Shown here: positions 55,356 through 64,000 of the stretch, piece after piece
Position numbering within the stretch: the first letter of the stretch is position 1
Layout: each line of letters begins with the position of its first letter
Assembly (NCBI GenBank): GCA_023014365.1
Contig: JAEBUN010000002.1
Span: 1-64,000, forward strand
DNA length: 64,000 nt
Source of the DNA: Lepiota brunneoincarnata
Taxonomy: Eukaryota > Basidiomycota > Agaricomycetes > Agaricales > Agaricaceae
Reading direction: 5' to 3'
Notes under the pieces: model-generated
What the model saw: only the letters and a program-made list of their open reading frames with translations
The model's database searches: none
Told to the model about the DNA's origin: nothing
Translations under genes and position numbers: made by a program

Positions 55356-57536
55356 TATCAAGATATGCAGTAATGGAATAACTTTCTGGTAAATGGTTAC
55401 AATGATAGTTGAACAGGTATTGGGGAAGTGGCTTGCCAACAATTGGCATCCTTATGCCTCCAACAGAATAATAAAACCTGGAATCACAATGAACCAAAAT
55501 CAAGCTGTCTGGAAGACACAGAAGGCAGCAGTTGAAGAAGAGATGAAAGCAATCTTGAACATCAATGAACTCAGACCAGAATCAAAGGAATACTTTCAAA
55601 CTTGTACAAAGGTAGCCAAGCATATGTATGAATGCATAGATGAAGTGGAAAAGGGGGTAATCACAGCATATGTCATGTCATACAAGGCCAATGGCAATGA
55701 GCCTGAGATAAGAAGACAGTATGTACTAGAAATTACTGTTCAAGGACCTCAACTTATTAATATCTAGGATTGTGATTACACAAGCCCAATAGCATATGAA
55801 GAAATGGTCAATGAAATACTAGTTAGAAATGGGAGTTGTCACTATGATATTTTTTGGATTTCTGGGCACAGATAGACAGATAATGATCAACATGTGAGTG
55901 GCCAACATTTATCAGAAATTCTATGCATGATAAGAGGAACTGTGTTCAGTTTTGATGAAATGGTGTTAACTATAGGTATTGTAGCAGAGACATTCATGAA
56001 AGTGTACAAAGGGCCCTGTAGAAAGGATGCAAAACAAGTTTGCATCATATGATGGGGTACTGCATTGGCAAAAGGCCCAGTTGCTGAAGTTGCTGGGAAG
56101 TGTAGCAAATACAGCAATCCCATCATATCATTAACAACTGTCATGATCAATGAATTGAAGAAGCATGTGCATAAGGAGATGATGCAGACTTATCTCACAA
56201 CCCACTATAGTATGTTTCATTCCTTGCTCACATACCAGCAAACCTATGGAGACTTGGAGAATTAGCCATGGTACAGAGGGCACAGTATATGCCATTCAAA
56301 ACTCAGGAGAAATATCAGCTGAATTTGGTACAACATAAATTTATCCTAAAGAACTTCAAAATATATGACCCACACAATATACCAAAGCTTCAAATTTAGT
56401 AGTTCTTTGAACATATCATTGCATGGCAAACAATTCATGGTGCTAAAGATGTATTCTAGTTCCATACCTATCACCAAAATGAAGAATTTCATTCTGCAAA
56501 TCATCCAGGGACTATGAGCTTATTACCAGTTGATAATAGAGATGATGAGTCAAAGCAACACAGAAGGCACAAAGTGGCAAAGTCTGATTCCACTGCCCCA
56601 ATAACTGGCAATTGGACTTTACAGGAGCTTTTTGGTACACTGAGACCAGCTTACTGCTCTAGATCTGAATTGTTGCCTTACATCAGTCTGGCATCAACTG
56701 GCAGACAACATAGATTCCAGCATGGTCATTATCAATCAGCCTTCAATGAATATTTTGCTTGCAAATAGGTTTCTCACCAATCATTCTCTCAAATGGTCCC
56801 AGTAATGGTAAATTAATATATGCCATGCTAATAATGTCAATACTTCAACATGTGCTAAGTTTGCAGTCACAATGTACCCTGCCTGGGCTTGTTCATAGTC
56901 ACCTAGTGAGAGTCCAGGCAGGTCTAGGATACCAGCCATTACTTTCCATTGACCTGGCTTTGATGCCATCTGTTGAAATTGACCCAGGTATGATCACCAC
57001 TGCATATCCAGAATACCTACTAAGAACACACCACATCTATAGCCTTAATCCATTTTGAAAATCCATGTAGCCTGGAGTAGTGCTTTGTCCTTGGCATGGC
57101 TAAAGTGTTTCACCAGCCACTAATCAAAATAGTCCAATTGTTCTTGGACCCAACCTATGGTTTGAATAGGTGTTGTGAGTGAGTGAAAATAAACTGCAAC
57201 ATGAGATTAATGAAAACTTACTTTCTTCATATCCCTCATTATCATCTGGCCCCCAATGGAAATTCAGCATTGGGTGGCTAGGCAGTTGGTACCATCATCT
57301 TGGATTGCCATGGCTTCAGTCAGTGCTAAGGCACTCACCTCTTCAATGGCCCCAGTCTTCCCCTTTGCTTTGGCCCTTGACACCTTTACCACAGCCTTTG
57401 GCAATGCAACCTCAGCAGCTTGCCCATTTGCTATAGCCTTCATGTCATCCTCTGAATCTGTCCAAATTAATTGGTCATCATCATTGGTATTGACATCAAC
57501 CCATTTTGTGACCTCTTCTTCTTTGATTCCCCTTTG
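55356..57536 (+). pseudogene. Unrecognised decayed transposon-type coding relics
   Basis: Plus-strand frames at 55393-55767 (KWLANNWHPYASNRII, HMYECIDEVEKGVITAYV), 56065-56265 and 56514-56768, separated by stops, read like one old gene. I do not recognise the family. Beyond them a minus-strand frame at 57264-57530 (KEEEVTKWVDVNTNDDDQ) is also unassigned. Confidence 0.35.
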
Positions 57537-57858
57537 TGTTAGGGGAATAAGAGGCTGGAACCAATTTAATATTTGAGTGCCAATCGTAATCGGCATGCAT
57601 ACTACTTAAGTACAGCAACAGTCTGTGCACAGACTGGGTAACCAAACACTACAGTAGACTACCAGAATTAATATGTGCAAACAACATACAACAACATATA
57701 AGATTGTACACGTAGTCGGGCTTGGGGATGGGGGTGGCCAAAGGATGAGGCTGGGCTCAGCATTGGGCATCAGCTAGAGTGGCTGAACCCAGACGCTTTA
57801 CCGCAAACCTCTAGATGTACCTTGTGTAAGGGGGGGCAACCCTGCCAGTCCCCTTACA
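57537..57858 (+). repeat. Solo LTR B, inserted in the gypsy remnant
   Basis: TGTTAGGGGAATAAG ... AGTCCCCTTACA; same LTR family as 51885-52208. A CTTTG flank occurs on both sides, offset by one base on the right (GCTTTG). It interrupts the RNase H region of the gypsy remnant just after ALEEWHHYLLGSPHTV. Confidence 0.75.
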
Positions 57859-57864
57859 GCTTTG

Positions 57865-58198
57865 ATGGTCCATTCTGATGCAGACAGTGTGGGGGCTGCC
57901 AAGGAGGTAATGGTGCCATTCTTCAAGGGCTCAGATAATAGCAAGGAGTTTCCTATCATAGATGTCGTAATTATGTTCAGCTAGTCCAAACATCTTTGAA
58001 TAGAATGATATGGGTTTCTGTATTCCATTGATATTGTGTTGATATAGGAATGACTCCTGATGCAAATTTGGAAGCATCCGCTTCTATTTTGAAGGATTTT
58101 GTGGAGTCAGGCATGAGGAGTACCGGTTCCTTTAGGAATTCATTTTTGAGTGTTTTGAATGCCTTTTGTTGTCCTTCTTTCCATTCAAATTTGGTCAA
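57865..58198 (-). pseudogene. Gypsy RT-connection/RNase H fragment
   Basis: Reads FEWKEGQQKAFKTLKNEF, LKEPVLLMPDSTKSF and EADASKFASG (RNase H first Asp), then HNYDIYDRKLLAI, a TGA where Arg is expected, and ALEEWHHYLLG. Contains frame breaks. Confidence 0.8.
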
Positions 58199-58585
58199 TT
58201 TGGATAGGAGTATGTTGAATATTTTAGCCTATTAGGCAAATCTCTAAGGGATCTTGGGTGTTTCCCTGTTTGATTCCAGTTGTTTTCCTTTTTAATTTGT
58301 TGATTTTGTCAGGTTATACTGCTCATTATGGAGTATTGTGGCATGTGTGGCTTTGGCATTTACTTCTAATGGGGTTAGAAGCATTGGGTTTATTTCTCTT
58401 TCTAGGAAGGTGTCAAGATCAATGCTTGAGAGGTTGATGTATTCTTCTGGATTGTCTTCTGGTTTAATTCCAGCCATTATGTCCATGGCAATAGAGTTGA
58501 GTTCAACAGGTTGTTGAAGGATTCTGAGGAGTTTGGAAAAATCCTGGTGATTGATTTGGGATTTCCAAGAGAATGTCTTGGTTTT

Positions 58586-60203
58586 TCAGTTGATGTTGGG
58601 ATTGTATTGTTCCAACCAGGAAAATCCAATAATGAGGTCTTTTTCACCAGTATTGGTGATGTACACTTCTAGTGTACAGTCTCTTCCATTGATGATGGTC
58701 TTGATTTTGATGTATTCATGGATCTTGCTATGTTGATTGTTAGTTCCATCAATGTTACTGAGGGGAATTGGTTGGTCCAGCCATTTGGTTTGATAACCAT
58801 GTTGTTTGACAACTTTATGGGAGATGAAATTCCCTTCAGCTCCTGAGTCTATCAGGGCAGTGATGCCTGCCACCAGATTCTCATCCCATGCCAGGTCCCT
58901 GCTAAACTTGGGGTCTTGGCATCTCTGGTCTCTCCGGTTAACATGGCTCTTCAGTCCTCAGGCTCCAGCCTGGTGGTCAATTCCATCCACCCTGCATATG
59001 ACTGGCATCTCAGCTGTCTACGTTTTCCATTCCCCTCCTGACTGACCTGCCAGTTGTCCACACTGCTGTCATGCACATCCTTTGAGTAGATAAGGATGTG
59101 CAGGCTGCCCTCCCTCACTCCAAGTCTTATTTGAAGGTCTTAGATGTCCCTCTCGTCTTTGGTGACCATTGTATCACCCTGGGTGACCTCACTGCTATCT
59201 TCCAGGTTTCCCCCCTGGTGGACAATCTTCTCTCCCTCGTGGGTCTTCCTTGCATGGTCTGCAATTCCGCAAAGTCTGACACTGCAACTGTCTACTTTGA
59301 CATGTTCGACTCTTAGGTTGGCACCATGGCTAAGAAATTGGCTGGCTGCTACCTCTATATCGCCAACAAAGCCTGCCTTGTTCAGACTGCCCAGGCCAAT
59401 CCTGGCTCCCCCCAGTACACTTGGTGCTGGCAGTGGGGCCACCCTACCACTGTGTGCCATTGTTTGGCTTGCCACTGCCCCCTCTGTGGTGGGCCTCACT
59501 CTGAGGCTTACCATCATTCCCATACTGGCTGCTGCTGTGGCAACACAAAAGTGACCCCACCTGTTCTCCTGACCAGGGCCAGTGAGCCCTGCCCTCATCT
59601 GCTGTGGTGCATTAATTGCACCAAGGCCCATTCTGCTTGTGACCAGAAGTGTCCCTTCTGGCACCACCGATTCAACAGCAATTGGATCCATTGGTGCTAT
59701 GCACCTCCCAAAAGTGAGTGAAGCTGCTTCTGTGCTGTCTGGTGTACAATGGGTTTTTCATTGCCCTGTTTTATTTTCTAGTTTGATTCCCTCAAGGTTT
59801 TTTCTAAATACCTGTGCACTGGGCTTGACTGTGCCTACCCCACCCCAAATCCCCTTTGCTATTGGTCTAGTAGGTAGTTTAAATGCCCCTGTATAAGGGG
59901 CACTATGTGTTAGATATGCATTGGGGGACTGGACTGCTACCGGGCCCTGGAATATAAATTTTTGGATTTAAAAAAAAAAAAAGATATCAGGGCAGTGATG
60001 GCCACAGGTTTTGATGTCCATTCACTCCAAATCTTGATAGGTAGGAAAAGGGATCTTTTATTTGGGGAGAGTTGTAATTGTACAAAGTTTATTGAGAAAT
60101 TGTCCTTCCAGGAGTGAGAGTACATAAAGTCCTTCTGAGTTCTGGAATGTGCAGGAGCACATTGATCAACAGCATTCCATTTTAAAAATCTTGGAATGAG
60201 CAC
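58586..60203 (-). pseudogene. Gypsy aspartic protease, split by a retroelement insertion
   Basis: KIWSEWTSKPVAITALI (60000 side) continues after removing 58866-60000 or so into ALIDSGAEGNFISHKVV (58870 downward), with the active-site DSGA. The rest ends DLIIGFSWLEQYNP, matching gypsy proteases. Confidence 0.85.
58866..59984 (+). mobile_element. 5'-truncated non-LTR retroelement insertion with poly(A) and 16-bp target duplication
   Basis: The flanking direct repeat TATCAGGGCAGTGATG is at 58850-58865 and 59985-60000. The insertion ends in a run of 13 A (59970-59982). It contains a plus-strand ORF relic at 59098-59721 with Cys/His motifs: CHCPLCGGPHSEAYHHSH, CINCTKAHSACDQKCPFWHH, the zinc-knuckle region of LINE-type ORF proteins. 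A TAG at 59314-59316 interrupts the frame. No RT domain in the copy. Confidence 0.85.
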
Positions 60204-60798
60204 ATTTCTGAGTCCTTGGCTAACACAGAGTGGAGTTCTTGTTGTAATTCAGGATTGAGTTCTGCCTACCATTTGGTACATCTGAGATGCAACTTCTGCA
60301 ATGGCAAGAGAATACTTAGCATTGTTGGGGTTTGACACTGGGGTTAGGCTTATTTCCTTGGTAAGGGAGGGCAGTTTGGGTTTCTGGCTGAGCATGGCAG
60401 ATTAGTACACATTCCTGGGAAGCATCTGGCAGGTGGTGGGTGTGGGCATTTACTAACCCAATGGTCATTTGCTCCACATCAGAAGCATTCTTGTTTTTGG
60501 TAAGCCTTCATTTGTTGTTCTGTAATAACTGTATCAATGGTTCTTGTATGGAGTCTTCTTTGGTGTATCTGGTTGGGGTATTTCAGGATAAGGATCTTCA
60601 TATCCTTCTTTCATTGTGACATAGTCTATCTCCATGGTGTGTGGGTCTCATGGGGTGAATCAGAGAGTGTTGCTCCTTTGGTAGAATTATGTGTATAGCA
60701 TGTTATTGTTGGGACAGCTTGGTCCACAGTTGGGTTGATATTGGTTTCTTTGCAGGAATGTGTTTTTAGGAGTGCCTATATAGGATGTTGATCACTTT

Positions 60799-61243
60799 TT
60801 AGTATAGATTGATCAGGGCATAATCTTCAGTGAGTCTGGACTGGCAGACAAGTTCCTTGAATTGAGCATTGAACTCAGTCATCAGTTTACCTGCTTGGTG
60901 CAGGGTTTGGAGTTTGGTATGGGCATACACATATTTGTCTGCTGGGGTGAAGTCGGTTCTGAGTTGGGCAGTAAAGTTATCCCATGTTTCCATGGCTATA
61001 GGTTGTCCTACTTGGGTTTGGGCATTCCTCTCATGGAGGTATTGTCTAGCCCATGCTCAGGGCATCTTCTGATTGCATTGTTGAGAGGATGAATAAGGTC
61101 CTGGTGAGATCTGTGTTATAGGTGGTAGCATTGGTGAGTATGTATACTTCACATTGGAAGATCCAATCTTTGAAGAGTCTTCTATTTCCATCAAAGGCAA
61201 TGGGTTTAAGGAGGCCTAGTTCTTTTAGGGTTTGAGCAGCCAT
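60799..61243 (-). pseudogene. Gypsy gag fragment
   Basis: MAAQTLKELGLLKPIAFDG and DWIFQCEVYILTNATTYNT, then WDNFTAQLRTDFTPADKYVY and KLMTEFNAQFKELVCQ, the retrotransposon gag domain in two frames. Confidence 0.8.
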
Positions 61244-61900
61244 TTGTATTTGTCCAGGTGGTGGCAGGCAGTGGTGGTGTTGGTGGTTGTGGGGGTTGTA
61301 TGGGTAGTGCCAGTAGGACTAAGAGTTGAGTAGGTGTGGGTAATGCAGGAGGTTGGGGACTAGGTTCTGAATTGTTGTCATCTGTGATATAGACATCTGA
61401 GTCGTTGTCTGCTGATGGGGGTCTTCCTTGATTTACTGTGAATTTGTGTCATGTAAGTAAATCTTCTTCTGATTTGGTAAGTTCTCTAGGTTGTTTGAGA
61501 ATGTATTTGAGTCTAGTGAGTTTGTAGTTGTTTAAGGGATGTGCTTTTGCATGGTATTCTTCAGCTTCTAGGCATTCTCCTTCTTCTTACTCCAGAAGTT
61601 CTTGTAGTTTGCATTCTTTTTGTTGTTTTTATCATTTGGCTAATTCAATAGAGAAGCTTGATGGTGTTTGTGGGGTGATTTGAGTGGATGTTGATGCATG
61701 TGGAGTGGGCAAGTTGAATGGGGATGGAGGATAGAACGGTGATGGGGATTGAGTGGGTTGTGGAGTGGGATTTCTTCTGGGATCTGGGTTTTGTATTCCT
61801 GGACCTGAGATTCTGTTTCTCAATTTGGGAGGAGGTGGTGACAGAGTTTCTTGGGCTGAGATTTTCTTGGGAGGTGTGGTGATGGTTGTCTAGTGATCAA

Positions 61901-63234
61901 TTATTGCTAGAAGAATGAAAAATTGAGTAGCGATGATGGATATCCCAGAGTATAGGTTCCACAATCTGACAACACAGCAGTGGCAGGAGCAAGTGATGTA
62001 TTTGAGTTCTAGGGTGATGATTCAGTAGGCAGTGAGGGTGGTAGTGGAGGTGAAGACACATATGAGTAGGTAAGCCATATCTTCTGGCAGGGAGAGGTTC
62101 AAGGACATAGCAATAGCTACACAGAGAGGTGGTTTTCTTTTGTACATTGTTTTGGATGACCAGAGTACCTCAATGCATTCAGTATGTCAGTAGTGCAGAG
62201 CAGAGTAGAGGGCAAGCAAGAGGATAAGCAGCAAAGTATCTTAGTGTTTTGTTACCCAGGTTAGGGGTTTGCTCTTAGGTAGCACAGCATTCAAGGCAAT
62301 ATGTCTATACAGACTTGGTCTTGTCCTACTAGGTGTGACTTGGAGATGATGGAGCACTATAAGTCCAGCCAGTTATGGCAAAGAGGTATAGAAGGCAAGA
62401 ACTTTATAACACTGAGATAAGGATACATAGTAATGTACTGTATCCTGATATACTACTAAGTGTAGCTATGCTCCTACTATAAAGGTCTGGACCAGAGTAA
62501 CTATGAGTCAGAGATAAGAGAACAAGTCATAAACTAAATATAATCCTTCTGATGTACACTACTGATTGTTTCAAAGTGACATATGACATGTGAGACTAGG
62601 CTAAATATAACTGTCCTTCTGATATGGAATTCTGATCACAATATTAAGAGTTTCAAAACCTTTCCAATGTATGATAATTGTTTAATTCATTGACTTCCAA
62701 ATATAGAATGTAATGTAATCATTATGATATCAATTAGTAGATAAGAAATAGGGGTATATCTATTTAAAATATGAGATCTCTATGTATGACATGAGAGAAG
62801 ATGTAACTAAGTATAGACTGTCCTTCTGATTGGAATTCTGATAACATAAGGAGTAAAGTCTGCTGCATGAACTTCAAATCTGATTTGCAACAAGCCTATC
62901 CTTGCTATCTGTATCATGTGGTGGAATTGACTCCTCACATGGAATAGCCCAACTACACCATGATTGGTTAAACACCTCTACCTGATTGTATAAATAATCC
63001 AATGCTATTACTGGGCTTACAACAGCCACCATCTCAAGCTGATTATGCCATGGAGTTCACTCCTTGCATAACTCAACATGTTGTGCACTAGTATGTACCA
63101 CTCATACAAAGCAGGCTTCTTTAAGCTGGTGCATACCTGCTATATATTTATAATGTTCTTCTTGAATACTGTTCATGCCTGAGTTATCTGTTTGATTCAT
63201 TATTGCAGTCATTGGCAAACATATAGTAATCTCC
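61901..63234. other. CpG-poor DNA without genes, holding a Tc1 TIR relic
   Basis: No frame of note. At about 62649-62790, TTTCAAAACCTTTCCAATG and the following AT-rich stretch resemble the inner TIR of Tc1 element 1 (51231-51310), a degraded copy of its end. Confidence 0.5.
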
Positions 63235-64000
63235 ACTCAAAGATTGCATACATTCTTTGTCCAGGGTGAATTCTGGAGCATGGCAGCTGGTCTACATCAC
63301 AGAAAAATACTTATATTATTCCTGCTTGAAGACTGTATGTATTTTCTATCTAGAACAAATTCTGGGGCACAGAGGCTGGTCTATGTCACCCAAAAGCATT
63401 ACATTATTCCTGCTTGAATATCATGTGTATTCTCCATCCAGGATGAATTCTGGGGTATGATGTCTGGTTCACATCAGCAAAAACACTTACATTATTTCTG
63501 CTCAAAAATTGCATGTATTCTCTATCTAGGATGAATTCTGGGACATGGAGGCTGGCCCACATCACCCAAAAATATTACATTATTCCCATTGAAAGATTAC
63601 ATGTATTCTCTGTTCAGGACAAATTCTATAGGATAGAGGCTGGCCTACATTACCAAAAAACATTACATTATTCCTGCCCAAAGATTGTGTGGATTCTCCA
63701 TCCAGGACAAATTCTGGGAGATAGAGGCTGGTCCATATCACTGAAAACACTTACATTATCCCTACTAAGAGATTATATGTATTCTCCATCCAGGAGGAAT
63801 TTTGGGGCACAGAGTTGGGTCCACATTACCAAAAACACTTACATTATTCCAATTCAAAGATTATGTATACTCTCCATCCAGGACAAATTCTGGGGTATGG
63901 AGGCTAGCTCAGGTTACCAAAAGCACTTACATTATTCCTGCTCAAAGATCACATATATTCTCCATCTAGGACAAATTTGATAGTATGGAGTCTGGTTCAA
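63235..64000 (+). repeat. Minisatellite, about 88-bp unit, nine copies, runs off the window
   Basis: The phrase AAATTCTGGGGCATGGAGGC (with changes) recurs at about 63267, 63357, 63445, 63533, 63620, 63710, 63801, 63884 and 63971, each followed by TGGTCCACATCACC and CTTACATTATTCCTGC. Units differ by roughly one base in six, so the array is old. Long frames through it are incidental. Confidence 0.88.

Larger units (their letters stand above)
57859..61900 (-). mobile_element. Ty3/gypsy retrotransposon remnant
   Basis: Order on the minus strand: Pro/Ser-rich gag start (61632-61823), gag (61046-61243 and 60799-60993), protease (60203 to 58586, split by an insertion), linker (58486-58292), then the end of RT/RNase H (58198-57865). 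The catalytic core of RT and the integrase are missing. No own LTR identified. CpG-poor with stops. Confidence 0.8.

Noticed and set aside
51885..57858. One LTR retrotransposon bounded by the two LTRs
   Set aside because: The left LTR has its own perfect 5-bp target duplication, and the DNA between holds a complete Tc1 element and no matching internal region.
59140..59691. 183-codon minus-strand frame inside the LINE fragment
   Set aside because: Complement of the Cys/His-rich plus-strand ORF, whose zinc-knuckle pattern is the recognisable one.
63235..64000. CRISPR-like array
   Set aside because: Whole 88-bp units repeat with drift; there are no constant repeats separated by unique spacers, and the genome is eukaryotic.

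Overview
The window looks like a fungal chromosome end, most likely from an agaricomycete basidiomycete. The evidence is many short GT-AG introns, a TTAGGG-type telomere repeat (read as CCCTAA on the + strand, so the chromosome end lies to the left), basidiomycete-type transposons and a typical fungal gene set. A Rhizoctonia/Ceratobasidium-like host is possible but is only a guess.

Region 1 (1-20,102) is an unbroken head-to-tail stack of about seven Penelope-like retroelements (PLEs) of the endonuclease-lacking, telomere-attached (Coprina/Athena-like) kind. All point away from the telomere and meet at short CCCTAA tracts; most are 5' truncated. There are two diverged families (A with subtypes A1 and A2; B with one copy). 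One A2 copy (13,609-18,888) looks complete, with a repeated non-coding block (pLTR) on both sides of the ORF. Another A2 copy (7,274-11,776) has an open reverse transcriptase frame. Every pLTR carries a hammerhead ribozyme I can fold by eye (eight in total), three CACGTG palindromes and often a TATA box. Two further reading frames seem real because families A and B share them: an RGG-rich ORF1 tail reached by splicing a 67-nt intron, and a small ORF3 just after the RT stop.

Region 2 (20,103-44,149) is ordinary gene-bearing DNA. It holds a HAK/KUP potassium transporter (minus), a zinc-dependent formaldehyde/alcohol dehydrogenase (plus), an ARB1-type ABCF ATPase (plus), a PP4-type protein phosphatase catalytic subunit (minus), a C2H2 NRG1-like repressor (minus) and a carboxypeptidase S-like M20 peptidase (plus). 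About 20.1-23.0 kb and 36.0-41.5 kb hold no gene I can recognise. The genes are individually housekeeping or nutrient-response genes and do not form an obvious pathway.

Region 3 (44,150-64,000) is an AT-richer, strikingly CpG-poor transposon graveyard. It holds a decayed alpha-type kinase gene, a decayed integrase-core gene, two Tc1/mariner elements with clear TIRs, two solo LTRs, a Ty3/gypsy remnant split by a non-LTR retroelement with a 16-bp target duplication, and an 88-bp minisatellite running off the right edge. A pair of inverted-repeat arms that differ almost only at CpG sites shows how this region decayed. The CpG-rich, nearly identical PLE stack on the left has escaped that decay or is very young.
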